This document shows positions 9,480 through 18,104 of a stretch of DNA of 64,000 bases, piece by piece; the first letter of the stretch is position 1; each line of letters starts with the position of its first letter. The stretch lies in assembly GCA_020853575.1 (NCBI GenBank), contig JADYYP010000012.1, forward strand, positions 1 to 64,000, given 5' to 3'. The stretch is from Planctomycetota bacterium. Lineage in GTDB: Bacteria > Planctomycetota > UBA1135 > GCA-002686595. A program made the position numbers and the translations under genes. Under the pieces are notes generated by a model. The model ran no database searches, was not told the origin of the DNA, and saw nothing but the letters and a program-made list of their open reading frames with translations.

Positions 9480-9983
9480 TCAGCGACTCGTGCCACCGAC
9501 CACGTACGCGAACTCTTGCGACCAATCGCGCGTGGTACCGGACCAGTGACCCTTGTTGGACGCGAACCTGTTGGTTTCGTACTGCGCGATCCCAATCACG
9601 TAGAAGTCGCTGGAGAAGCCTTGGTAGCCGCGCGGATAGTGGCAGTAGCGGAACATGTAGGGCGAGCCCAGCGGATCGAGCACCGTCTCGCGCAGATAGC
9701 CGCCGTCCACCAAGGCCGAGAGAAACTCGCCGTCCGCGGTGGTGTCCCAGCCGTTGCCCGCCGGCTCGACGTCACCGTCGGGCAGAGTGCCCGTGTCCTC
9801 GATGTACGCCTCGAGCGCGCGGACCAGCGTCTTGACGTCCTCGACGCGGCGCACATCACGCGCCTTGGCGAGTTCGTCCGACACCATGGTCACTCCCATG
9901 CCGACCAGGATCACCATGATCGAGATCACGACGACCAGCTCGATCATCGAGAAACCACGCGAGAGCGGGCGCTGGTGGATCAC
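9480..9983 (-). CDS. Type IV pilin-like / pseudopilin protein
   Basis: 167 residues. The N-terminus is a class III prepilin signal: short basic leader, then G/FSMIELVVVISIMVILVGMG, with cleavage expected after the glycine and the conserved Glu at +5 of the mature protein. The remainder has the GspG-like pattern: helical stalk (RRVEDVKTLVRALEAYIEDTG, in part), LPDGD, and DPLGSPYMFRY. It is the last gene of the minus-strand secretion operon, 4 bases after the stop of the GspC/PilP-like gene. The GTG start at 9983 is chosen because GAGGGG precedes it and it fits the leader length; the longer frame would overlap the neighbour. Confidence 0.85.
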   Translation of the reverse strand: MIHQRPLSRGFSMIELVVVISIMVILVGMGVTMVSDELAKARDVRRVEDVKTLVRALEAYIEDTGTLPDGDVEPAGNGWDTTADGEFLSALVDGGYLRETVLDPLGSPYMFRYCHYPRGYQGFSSDFYVIGIAQYETNRFASNKGHWSGTTRDWSQEFAYVVGGTSR

Positions 9984-9987
9984 GGCT

Positions 9988-10773
9988 TCAACCCCTCGCC
10001 GGCGGAATGACAGGCGCCGTGTTGGTGGTGTTCGCCGCCGGCGGCGCTGGCAGCGGTTCACGAGCCGAGTGCGCCGGACCGGTGCGCACGCTGCGTCCGG
10101 GCAAGCGCAACGTCACCTGGTCGTCGATGCCGTCTCCGAGGCCGAGCAGGACGCGATCGCGGTGCACCTCGCGCAGCACGAGCCCATCGTCGCCGACAGA
10201 ATCGCCTTCGCGGTACGTGCGCTCCCCGATCAAGGCGATCTTGGCGCGGCCGCCGACGATGATCCCGCGCAGCTCGAGGCCGAGCACGAGCTCCGCTGCC
10301 CGCGGTCTCGACGCCAGCGCGTGCGCGTTCCCGAGCGGCGTCGGAGACGCCTGGGGCTGCGCCTGATCGCGGATCATCGACTGCAGCATCGACGCCCAGT
10401 CGTCGCTGGGCGCGGGCGTCGGACTGTCCGTCACCGCGGAACGCCCGACGGAGTCCGAGGCCGTGGACTGCGCGGATGCGGAAGCTGCGGAGGCCTGTGC
10501 TGAAGCAGCGCTCGGCGGCTCGAACGCAGGCGCCTGTTCATGATCGTCGACGGATGAAACGACGCTAGGCGCGCCGTCCCCGGTACCGTCGAGTTGCGCG
10601 AGGATCTCGGCGGCTTCGGGCGTCGCCTCGAACGCCGTCGATCCGGGGAATGCCGGCGGTACGCTCACCACCGCCGGGTTCTCGCGCGAACTCCACCAGT
10701 GCACGTCGTAGGCGACGACGCCGGATGCCGCGAGTGCGCAGACGACGGCCAGGATCACTTTCTTTTCGGTCAT
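9988..10773 (-). CDS. GspC/PilP-like inner-membrane linker of the secretion machine
   Basis: 261 residues. One membrane segment (about 6-22), a long Ser/Ala/Pro-rich periplasmic linker (about 75-145), then a beta-rich domain with LRGIIVGGRAKIALIGER, REGDSV and VLREVHRDRVLLGL. This is the pattern of the homology region of GspC and of PilP, which connect the inner-membrane platform to the secretin. A proline-rich tail ends the protein. The ATG overlaps the stop of the upstream gene by four bases (ATGA), showing coupled translation. Family membership is from architecture and gene order, so GspC versus PilP is not decided. Confidence 0.72.
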   Translation of the reverse strand: MTEKKVILAVVCALAASGVVAYDVHWWSSRENPAVVSVPPAFPGSTAFEATPEAAEILAQLDGTGDGAPSVVSSVDDHEQAPAFEPPSAASAQASAASASAQSTASDSVGRSAVTDSPTPAPSDDWASMLQSMIRDQAQPQASPTPLGNAHALASRPRAAELVLGLELRGIIVGGRAKIALIGERTYREGDSVGDDGLVLREVHRDRVLLGLGDGIDDQVTLRLPGRSVRTGPAHSAREPLPAPPAANTTNTAPVIPPARG

Positions 10774-11447
10774 CGGGCAGACTCCGGGGAAGGCTGCGGC
10801 CGGTGCCAGCGGCGCAGGGAGGCGCGGAAATCAACAGCGCCGTGGTCGACAGTGAGCTCGAGCGACTCGAGCGACAGTGGCGAATTGCCGCGCGACAGCA
10901 GTCCGAGGAACAGGAGCACGTTGGGCAACTTCCCCTCGCCCGCCAGCGCGATCTCGTCGAACTCGAATTCGATCTGCGGTTCGCCGGTCGCGTTGTTGGC
11001 GACGACTTCGCCGAGCACGGCGTCGACGCCACTCGAGGCGGTGCGCAGGCCGAGGCGGTCGCCGCGAATCCCCAGCTCGTGCATCTGCACGCCCAGCTCC
11101 GAGGCGTTCGCGAGCAGGCTGCGCCGCAACGCGAGCACCGGCGTCTGCGAGCCGAGCCAGCGCAGCAGATCGCGCGCGGCACGCACTTGGTTCTCTTCGT
11201 CTTGGGCGGTCCATTCGCCTGCGCGCTCGTGGTTGAAGCGCAAGTGATCGATGTCCTGCTGCAGTTGCGTCAGATTCGCCTGCAGCTCGGCGCGCGCGAG
11301 CAACGAAGGCGCCGGCAGCGCCGCGACCGCCGCGAGCACGCACAGCGGAACGAACACCCGCAGCGCCAGCTTGGTGCGTGCGACGCGCTTGGAGTTGCGC
11401 GCTCCGGGCAACGGGCGCTCTTGGCGCAGCTCGATGCGCTGACTCAT
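10770..11447 (-). CDS. GspM/PilO-like assembly platform protein
   Basis: 225 residues with a basic cytoplasmic start, one membrane segment (about 28-50), a heptad-rich coiled coil (ANLTQLQQDIDHLR and following) and a ferredoxin-like periplasmic part (IEFEFDEIALAGEGKLPNV in part, then SLESLELTVD). That build is shared by GspM and PilO, which pair with GspL/PilN at the inner membrane. The ATG at 11447 overlaps the stop of the GspL-like gene by four bases. The frame is open further upstream but that part is arginine-rich and lies inside the upstream gene. Confidence 0.7.
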   Translation of the reverse strand: MSQRIELRQERPLPGARNSKRVARTKLALRVFVPLCVLAAVAALPAPSLLARAELQANLTQLQQDIDHLRFNHERAGEWTAQDEENQVRAARDLLRWLGSQTPVLALRRSLLANASELGVQMHELGIRGDRLGLRTASSGVDAVLGEVVANNATGEPQIEFEFDEIALAGEGKLPNVLLFLGLLSRGNSPLSLESLELTVDHGAVDFRASLRRWHRPQPSPESAR

Positions 11448-12883
11448 CGCAGCGTCACCTGCAATCGAATGGCCTCGGAGCGCTCGCTGCCGACGACGTC
11501 CGCGGGAGGTGGCGCGAGCTCGACCGCTCGACACCACGGCCGTGCGCTCAGGGTGCGTACGAAGCGCTCGAGCAGCTCGACGTCTCGGCCCTGGAACCGG
11601 CCGCGCACGCTCAGGCGCATCGACTTGGAGCCAGCCTCGTAGGCCAGCTCCTCGACGACGAGCTCGCGTGGCGCGAGCACCAGGCACTCGACGGTCGGCA
11701 CGACGCGCTCGGCTTCACGGGCACCGACCTGACCGAGCACGTGCTCCGCGTCCTCGAGCCAGGTGCGGCGCTCGAGCAGCTCGTGCGCGTGCGCTTCGTC
11801 GTTGCGCAACTCGGTCAACAGCGCGCGGGCCGACGTGACGTCGTGTTCGAGCGACCGAGCGACAGCGCGCGCTTCGAGGTACGTCGGCCAGGTCACGCCT
11901 GCGACGCTGACCAGCGCGATGACGCTGCTTGCCGCGATCAGAGTCGTGGCGCGCACGCGGTGCGGCGGCAGCAAGTCGAAGGGCGTGTCGGGAGCCAGCA
12001 CCAAGCCAGCGACCACGACGTCGTTGGGATCGTCGCCGAAGGCCGCGAGCGGCTCGACGCCGACGCCCAAGCCCACCGAGAGCCAACGCGCGAGCGTCGC
12101 GGCACCGTCGCGTTCCAGGCCCGACACCAACACGGAGTCGAAGCTGCGACCGCGGCGCTTCTCGCGGAAGTACGAAACCGATCGCTGCGTCTCGGCGAGC
12201 ACGACGTCGGGCGCCTGCACCGTGGCATCGGCCAACGCGTCGCGCAGGATGCGCGCGTGGTTGAGGCGCCCGTCCTCGAACACGAAGATCGACAAGGTCG
12301 GAACGCGCACGTCCACCACGGCGACGACGCCGGAGGACGACGATAGTGTGCGCTGAACCACACGCACGAGCGCCAGCATCGGGGGGACGAGCCCGCGCGC
12401 GCGGATGCGCTGGCGATCGAGCTCGGTACGCAATCCCTGAGCCGCCTCTGCATCGATCCAGCCGAGCAGGCTGTTTTCGTCCCGCTCGTCGGCGCTCCCG
12501 CGGAAGACGTCGGCGAACACCGCGCGGGCATCGACATCGCGCTGGCGCAGGTGTCGTTCGAGCAAGGCGCGGAGCACCTTGGCGCGCGCCCGCGGGAGCT
12601 CGGTGTGCACCAAGCCGAACGCCGACTGCGCGAAGGTCAATCCGCGGAGCTCGCGGCCGCGACCGAACTTCGTGAGTGCCCGTGCCAGCGCATCGGCCAA
12701 AGGCTGCGGCGAGAGTGGGTCGAGCGCCGGCGCCAGGGGCTCGAGCGGGAAGCTCGCTCGGGCACGTACTTGAAAGCGCCCGTCGACGAACGCCGCGTCG
12801 ACGAGCTCGAGCGCGCGCGCCTCGACGCGCGCGACGATGCCGGCGCCTTTCATGGCCGTGCTCGAGCGGCGCCACGCGCTCAT
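11444..12883 (-). CDS. GspL-like protein (PilM actin-like domain fused to PilN-like part)
   Basis: 479 residues. The first ~300 form a cytoplasmic actin-like (PilM/GspL) domain, with VVAVVDVRVPTLSIFVFEDG as the probable phosphate-binding turn. A single membrane segment (about 325-347, TTLIAASSVIALVSVAGVTW) follows, then a coiled coil and a PilN-like beta-alpha-beta domain (SMRLSVRGRFQGRDVELLER in part). This makes it the bridge between the GspE ATPase and the membrane platform. ATG at 12883 overlaps the preceding pseudopilin stop by four bases. Sequence similarity to named GspL proteins cannot be verified here; the assignment is by topology and position. Confidence 0.72.
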   Translation of the reverse strand: MSAWRRSSTAMKGAGIVARVEARALELVDAAFVDGRFQVRARASFPLEPLAPALDPLSPQPLADALARALTKFGRGRELRGLTFAQSAFGLVHTELPRARAKVLRALLERHLRQRDVDARAVFADVFRGSADERDENSLLGWIDAEAAQGLRTELDRQRIRARGLVPPMLALVRVVQRTLSSSSGVVAVVDVRVPTLSIFVFEDGRLNHARILRDALADATVQAPDVVLAETQRSVSYFREKRRGRSFDSVLVSGLERDGAATLARWLSVGLGVGVEPLAAFGDDPNDVVVAGLVLAPDTPFDLLPPHRVRATTLIAASSVIALVSVAGVTWPTYLEARAVARSLEHDVTSARALLTELRNDEAHAHELLERRTWLEDAEHVLGQVGAREAERVVPTVECLVLAPRELVVEELAYEAGSKSMRLSVRGRFQGRDVELLERFVRTLSARPWCRAVELAPPPADVVGSERSEAIRLQVTLR

Positions 12884-13701
12884 TTCCACTTTCCCCAGGC
12901 CCAGCCTTTGCCGTTCTTGCGGCCGCCGCCAGCGCCGCTGTTTCCGCCACTGTCGCCGTTGCCCGAGCTGCCGGAGTTGTCCGCCGCGCCCAGTGGATCG
13001 AGGTGCACAGACTTCAAGCGCACCACGGGCGACACGCCCTCGGGGTCCTCCACGTACAGATCGCCCCAACCGTCGTAGTACAGCTGATCGTCGGACTGCT
13101 TGGGCAAGTAGCTCAGCGACACCAGCGTGCTGATCACGTCCTTCACGCCGCTGGAGAACGGGTTCTTGCCGCTCGTGCCCGAAGCGATCGCGGCGGTGAT
13201 CGCGGCGTTGAGCAGGTTGAGCTCGGAGAGCGAGTGCTCGCGCCGCAAGAACGTGACGTCGATCACCTGCGTGATGTCGTCGCTCGTACCGTCGGTGGCG
13301 TCGGGTCCGATGCTGCGTACCACGACCTGCGAGATATCGATCACCTCGACCACGTACGCCTGTCCCCAGGCATCGCTCTCGAGCGAAACGTCGCCGGCCG
13401 AGGTGCTCGAGATCAGCGGCGTCGCGTATGGTCCGGCCCAACCCGTGGCCTTGGACTCGTTCTGTTCGAGGTCGACGAACGAAGGGGGGAACTCGCCCAC
13501 GTCACTGAAGTAGTTCTCGATCGCCGTGCGCAACGCGACGAGTTCGTTGCGCGTCTCCGCCACGCGTGTGCGCGTGATCGTCCGGCTCATGACGGGAATC
13601 GCGAGCCCCGCGACGATCGCCATCACGCCCAGGACGATCAGCACTTCGATCAGGGAGAAGCCGCGTCGCGCGCAGGGCGCAGAGCTCGTTGTGGCGTTCA
13701 T
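12880..13701 (-). CDS. GspG-like major pseudopilin with Gly/Ser-rich tail
   Basis: 273 residues, long for a pseudopilin (usually 140-180). The prepilin motif ARRGFSLIEVLIVLGVMAIV gives cleavage after Gly and Glu at mature position 5. A GspG-like stalk and globular region follow (ENYFSDVGEFPPSFVDL, TGWAGPYATPLI, DAWGQAYVV). An extra ~100 residues include a second DGWGDLYVEDPEG block and a glycine/serine/asparagine-rich tail ending in GKGWAWGKWK. The start at 13701 overlaps the gspF stop by four bases. The long tail is unusual and may extend from the pseudopilus surface. Confidence 0.85.
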   Translation of the reverse strand: MNATTSSAPCARRGFSLIEVLIVLGVMAIVAGLAIPVMSRTITRTRVAETRNELVALRTAIENYFSDVGEFPPSFVDLEQNESKATGWAGPYATPLISSTSAGDVSLESDAWGQAYVVEVIDISQVVVRSIGPDATDGTSDDITQVIDVTFLRREHSLSELNLLNAAITAAIASGTSGKNPFSSGVKDVISTLVSLSYLPKQSDDQLYYDGWGDLYVEDPEGVSPVVRLKSVHLDPLGAADNSGSSGNGDSGGNSGAGGGRKNGKGWAWGKWK

Positions 13702-14900
13702 TTGATAGCGTCGTAGAGGCTGAAAATCGGTAGCACCGCGGCGATCACGATCGTCCCGCACACCAAGCCCGCGGCGCCGATCATCAACGGCTCGAGGAGC
13801 GACAGCGCCCGTCGGACGCGCGCGGGGATTTCGGTCTCGAAGTAGGTGATGGCTGTGTCGAGCGCCTCGTCGGGCTGACCGGTCGATTCACCGAGTTGGA
13901 TCATGCGCCGCACCAGCGGGTGCAGTTCGCTGACCGGCTGGAGCGCCTCGCTCAATGTGTGCCCCTCGCGAATCGTCTCGGACGCCGCGCGCGTTCGTTC
14001 GGCGAACCACGACGAGCCACTGGCCTCGCCCGCGGTGCGCACCGAACGCACAGCCTCGACGCCCGACGCGAGCATGGTGCGCAACGCGGCCGAGAAACGC
14101 GCATTGGCGCTCATGTTGAGCACGGTCGAGAGGATGGGCGTCGAGAGCGCGACGCGACTGGCGAGCAGATGGAAGGTCGGAAACGCCAGCGCGAAGCGGA
14201 ACGAGGCCGCGAACGCGGCCAGTCCTCCGACCAACCACGGCCAGTGCGCGATGATGAAATCGGACACGTCGACCAGCGCTTGGGTGATGGGGGGCAGCTT
14301 CGCGCCGCTCTTGGCCATGACCCCGACCAGGCGCGGCAGCACGAACGTCAGGAGCAAGATCACCAGCCCCAAGACGGCGGTGCCGACCACCGCCGGATAG
14401 ACCAGTGCTTGCACCACACACGCGCGGATCTCGCGCTGGAATTCGATCTGCTTGGCGATGCGTCCGAGCACGATGTCGACGGCACCCGACAGCTCGCCGG
14501 CACGGATCATGTGCACCAGCGACTCGTCGAACTGCCGCGGGTGGCGCGCGAACGCATCGGAGAGCGACACGCCTTCGCGCACGTCGGCGACGATGTGACG
14601 CAAGGTCGTGGCCAGCTCCTTGGAGGGCGTTTGCTCGGCGTGATCCTCGAGAGTTTGGATCAGCGGTAGTCCGGCCTTGGTGCACAGCGCGACGTAGCGC
14701 AGGCACTCGGCGAGCTCGCGCGACGCCGGTCCGTGACGCTTGGCGGACAGCGGGAAGAGCTCGCGCACCTTGCGGGCGTCGACCAAGGCGAGCCCGCGCA
14801 GGTCGAGTGTGCTGCGCAGCTCGTAGACATCGACGGCGGTCGAGACGCCGCGCGTCACCGAGCCGTGCTCGTCGCAGGCGGTGTAGTTGAAAGTGGCCAC
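13698..14900 (-). CDS. gspF: Type II secretion / type IV pilus inner-membrane platform protein GspF
   Basis: 400 residues, the usual GspF/PilC length. Two repeated cytoplasmic helical domains are visible: LRYVALCTKAGLPLIQTLE with DESLVHMIRAGELSGAVD, and FSAALRTMLASGVEAVRSVR with HPLVRRMIQLGESTGQPDEAL. Three hydrophobic segments surround them, the last near the C-terminus (GAAGLVCGTIVIAAVLPIFS). GspF couples GspE ATP hydrolysis to pseudopilin addition. The start is a GTG (VATFNY) whose first base lies three bases past the gspE stop; no better start exists in frame near it. Confidence 0.92.
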   Translation of the reverse strand: MATFNYTACDEHGSVTRGVSTAVDVYELRSTLDLRGLALVDARKVRELFPLSAKRHGPASRELAECLRYVALCTKAGLPLIQTLEDHAEQTPSKELATTLRHIVADVREGVSLSDAFARHPRQFDESLVHMIRAGELSGAVDIVLGRIAKQIEFQREIRACVVQALVYPAVVGTAVLGLVILLLTFVLPRLVGVMAKSGAKLPPITQALVDVSDFIIAHWPWLVGGLAAFAASFRFALAFPTFHLLASRVALSTPILSTVLNMSANARFSAALRTMLASGVEAVRSVRTAGEASGSSWFAERTRAASETIREGHTLSEALQPVSELHPLVRRMIQLGESTGQPDEALDTAITYFETEIPARVRRALSLLEPLMIGAAGLVCGTIVIAAVLPIFSLYDAIK

Positions 14901-14902
14901 AA

Positions 14903-16594
14903 CTACAGCACCTCCGCGGCCTGCCAGCTCGTGCACACGCGCAGCACTTCGGCGACCGTGGTCGCACCGGCGAGCACTTTGTCGCGCGCGTCGTCGAGCA
15001 TCGTGCGTCCCGCGCGTTTGCGGTGCAGCTCGATCAGATCGAGCTCGCTCGCTCCGGACGAGATCGAGCGCATCGCGTCGGAGTCGACGACGAACAGCTC
15101 GTAGACCGCCGTTCGTCCGGCGTAGCCCGTTCCGTGGCATGCGCCGCAGCCGCGCCCTTCCCACAACGAGCGCCCGGCGTTGGACGCACCGAGCCAGACG
15201 CGTTCGGCCTCGTTCGGCGAGCGCTCCGCGCGACAGCGCGAACACACGCGGCGCAATAGGCGCTGGGCCATCGAGGCGCTCAGCGAATTTGCCACGAGGT
15301 AGCGATCCATGCCCAGATCGAGCAGGCGCGTGACGACGCCGACAGCCGAGTTGGTGTGGATGCTCGAGAGCACCAGGTGACCGGTCAGCGACGCCTTGAG
15401 CGCGGTGTCGGCGGTCTCGCGGTCGCGGATCTCACCGATCAGGATCACATCGGGATCCTGGCGCAGAGTCGTGCGCAGGCCGTCGGCGAAGGCGTAGCCT
15501 ATGCCGCTGTCGACTTGGCTCTGACGGATCAGGGGCAACTGGTACTCGATCGGGTCCTCGATCGTGACCACCTTGCGCGTCAGCGAGTCGATCGCAAGCA
15601 GGCACGCGTACAAGGTCGTGGTCTTGCCCGAACCCGTCGGTCCGGACACCAGCAACATGCCCTGCGGTCGCGCGAGCAGCTGGTCGAGCTTGGCGCGCGG
15701 CGATCCGACGATGCCGAGCTCGTCCAAGTGCAGCGCGATCGACGAGCGATCGAGCACGCGCAGCACCGCGTTCTCGCCGTGCATGGTGGGCATGATCGAC
15801 ACGCGCATGTCGACGGCACCGCGCTCACCGGTCCATTTCAGGCGTCCGTCCTGCGGCCGGCGGCGCTCGGTGATGTCGAGCGCGCTCAACACCTTGATGC
15901 GCGTCAGCACGCTGGGGCCGGCGTCTTTGGGCAGCGTCTCGGCACGCGCCAGCATCCCATCGATGCGATAGCGCACGCGCAGGAGCTTCTCCTCGGGCTC
16001 GACGTGGATGTCGGTCGCGCCCCAGCGCAGGCCTTGTTGCAGCAGGCGATCGACGATGTCGGCCGAGCCGCGCGACTGGGAGTCGGCGACGCTCGCGGGC
16101 AACGCCGGCGGTGGTGTCGAGGGCGTCGTTGGAGCCGCGCCTTCGAGCAGTCGGCCGATGGCGTCGTGGATGTCGCGTTGCGAGGCCGCGACGATCGTCA
16201 CGCGGCACTTGACGCGTGTCTTGATCTCGTCGAGGGCCATGAAATTGGCCGGGTTGGCCAGCGCGACCACCAACGCGTCGCCTTCCCGACGCAGCGGGAA
16301 GCACCCGTGAGAGCGCGCGAACTCGGCCGACATGGTGGCGAGCACGCCGGGGTCGGGCGAGAGCGTGCGCAACTCGACGAACGGCACGCCCAGCTCCTCG
16401 GCCAGGTCGCGCGCGAGGTCGTCGTCGCGCAGGAACCCCAACTCGACCAACGTGCGCCCCAGGGGCTCGCCCGTGCGCTGTTGCTGGGCGAGTGCGGTCG
16501 AGAGTTGCTCCGCCGAGATCCACTTGCGCTCGACCAAGCGTTGACCGAGCAGCAGGCGCTTGCGCTCGGGTTGGAGGGGTACGGAGGCGGCCAT
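14903..16594 (-). CDS. gspE: Type II secretion / type IV pilus assembly ATPase GspE/PilB
   Basis: 563-residue cytoplasmic hexameric ATPase that powers pseudopilus growth. An N-terminal MshEN-type domain (1-145: LLLGQRLVERKWISAEQL, PFVELRTL) is followed by the N2 domain and the motor domain with Walker A GPTGSGKTTTLYA (318-330), the Asp box (EDPIEYQLP), Walker B (DVILIGEIRDRETAD) and the His box (TGHLVLSSIHTN). A tetracysteine zinc site (CSRCRAE ... CGACHGTGYAGR) is present, as in GspE/PilB. First gene of the minus-strand operon, divergent from the secretin. Confidence 0.95.
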   Translation of the reverse strand: MAASVPLQPERKRLLLGQRLVERKWISAEQLSTALAQQQRTGEPLGRTLVELGFLRDDDLARDLAEELGVPFVELRTLSPDPGVLATMSAEFARSHGCFPLRREGDALVVALANPANFMALDEIKTRVKCRVTIVAASQRDIHDAIGRLLEGAAPTTPSTPPPALPASVADSQSRGSADIVDRLLQQGLRWGATDIHVEPEEKLLRVRYRIDGMLARAETLPKDAGPSVLTRIKVLSALDITERRRPQDGRLKWTGERGAVDMRVSIMPTMHGENAVLRVLDRSSIALHLDELGIVGSPRAKLDQLLARPQGMLLVSGPTGSGKTTTLYACLLAIDSLTRKVVTIEDPIEYQLPLIRQSQVDSGIGYAFADGLRTTLRQDPDVILIGEIRDRETADTALKASLTGHLVLSSIHTNSAVGVVTRLLDLGMDRYLVANSLSASMAQRLLRRVCSRCRAERSPNEAERVWLGASNAGRSLWEGRGCGACHGTGYAGRTAVYELFVVDSDAMRSISSGASELDLIELHRKRAGRTMLDDARDKVLAGATTVAEVLRVCTSWQAAEVL

Positions 16595-16736
16595 GGCGTG
16601 GAGCGGCTCGCAGTCCTTCTCGCGTGAATCGTCGGTGCGCTTGAGGGGTGCCCGCCGCGCGTGTCCCAGGTCCGAAACGTCGCCCTGCGCACCCTCAAGA
16701 GCCCTTCGCGGCGCGTCGACGAGCGACCCGATCGCC
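16595..16736. promoter_or_regulatory. Divergent promoter region gspE / secretin
   Basis: These 142 bases lie between the divergent starts of gspE (minus) and the secretin gene (plus) and must carry both promoters. No boxes or operators could be assigned by eye. Coupled control of the secretin and the inner-membrane operon from here is an inference from layout. Confidence 0.4.
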
Positions 16737-18104
16737 ATGCGCACTTCCCCGCCTCGCCTCGCCATCCTGCTCGCCTCGGCCCTGCTGCTCGAGAGCTGCG
16801 CGACGCCCCGACAATCCGCCCCAGCCGATGAGCCGCTGGACGCTCCGGCACCGCGCGAGGCCGACGTCTCCGCGGTCGAGGCCGCTTCGGCGCCGTCCCT
16901 GCCCAGGCGCCAAACGCCGGTCGCGCTGCAAGAGCCGAGCTTGGCGGAGCTCGTGCCCGAGCTGAACGCGGACACGCACAACTACACGATCGAGCTGCGT
17001 GGCGTGTCGCTGGCGCAGGCGCTGGGGACGATCGGCGAGCTCGGCAAGCTCAACCTGATGCTGGTCGGCGACTTCGCCGACGTCGTCGACATCTCGTTCC
17101 CAGGCGTGAGGCTGAGCGGCGCCCTGGAGGTGCTGCTCGAGCGCTACGGCGCGCATTTAGAGCGCACGGCGGGCATCTGTACGGTCACACGGCGCGCTCC
17201 CAACGAGAGCCGCACGGAGGTCTTCACGCTTTCGTCGATCCCCGCGAGCGAGCTCGAAGCCCAACTGCAGACGATCGCTGGCACCGGCGCGCAGGTGGTG
17301 GTCAACGCCACGCGCAACATCGTCATGGTCACGGCCAACGAGAGCGCGCTCCAGGACGTGCGCGACTGGCTCGCCGCCGTCGACAAGAACCAGCGTCAGG
17401 TGCTGATCGAAGCGCGCATCCTCGAGGTGTCTCGCCAGGATCTGCTCAAGCTCGGCACCGAGCTCGCGTTGCACAACATCGAGCTCGGCTCGGGCACGGC
17501 CAACTTCGTCACGGGCCTACTGACGGGCGCGACCAACGGCGTGCTCGACTACGCCAACCCCACCGACAACATCGACGCTTCGATCGACGCGCTCTCACGC
17601 CATGCGCGCGTCAACGTCCTGAGCAAGCCCAAGCTGCTCACGCTCAACCAGAAGCCGGCCAAGTTCGAGGTCGTCTCGCAGGTGCCGTACGTCAACTCCT
17701 CGACGACGACCCAGGGCTCCAACACCGGTACGGGGACGGTCACGGTGACCGACGTGCAGTTCAAGGACGTCGGTCTGAAGCTGACCGTGACGCCCGAGAT
17801 CCAGGAGAACGGCTACATCAGCCTGTCGGTCACGCAGACCACCAGCGAGCAAACCGGCACGTTCCAGGGCGTTCCCGTGATCGACAACCGCCTGGTGCAG
17901 ACCGACTTCCTGGTGGGCGACGGCGAGACCGCGCTGATCGCAGGCATCCTCAAGACGCGCGACGCTCGCGCGACCAACGGCGTGCCGTGGATCGAGCAGA
18001 TTCCGATCGTCGGGCTGGCCTTCCAGGGCCGCGACGACGAACAATCGTCGATCGACCTGGTGATCACGATCACGCCGCGGATCGTGCACCAGGACGAGCG
18101 CTGA
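16737..18104 (+). CDS. Outer-membrane secretin (GspD/PilQ family), lipoprotein
   Basis: 455 residues, shorter than typical GspD (600-700). Residues 1-21 are a lipoprotein signal with lipobox LLES-C. An N-domain (NYTIELRGVSLAQALGTIGE) and one N1-type KH fold (VFTLSSIPASELEAQLQTI, IVMVTANESALQDVRDWL) lead to the secretin domain: RQVLIEARILEVSRQDLLKLG, KLLTLNQKPAKFEV, SQVPYVN, then VGLKLTVTPEIQENGYISL and the C-terminal VPWIEQIPIVGLAFQ. It forms the outer-membrane pore through which the pseudopilus pushes substrates or the pilus emerges. Its last 35 bases overlap the convergent glycosyltransferase gene. Confidence 0.92.
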   Translation: MRTSPPRLAILLASALLLESCATPRQSAPADEPLDAPAPREADVSAVEAASAPSLPRRQTPVALQEPSLAELVPELNADTHNYTIELRGVSLAQALGTIGELGKLNLMLVGDFADVVDISFPGVRLSGALEVLLERYGAHLERTAGICTVTRRAPNESRTEVFTLSSIPASELEAQLQTIAGTGAQVVVNATRNIVMVTANESALQDVRDWLAAVDKNQRQVLIEARILEVSRQDLLKLGTELALHNIELGSGTANFVTGLLTGATNGVLDYANPTDNIDASIDALSRHARVNVLSKPKLLTLNQKPAKFEVVSQVPYVNSSTTTQGSNTGTGTVTVTDVQFKDVGLKLTVTPEIQENGYISLSVTQTTSEQTGTFQGVPVIDNRLVQTDFLVGDGETALIAGILKTRDARATNGVPWIEQIPIVGLAFQGRDDEQSSIDLVITITPRIVHQDER

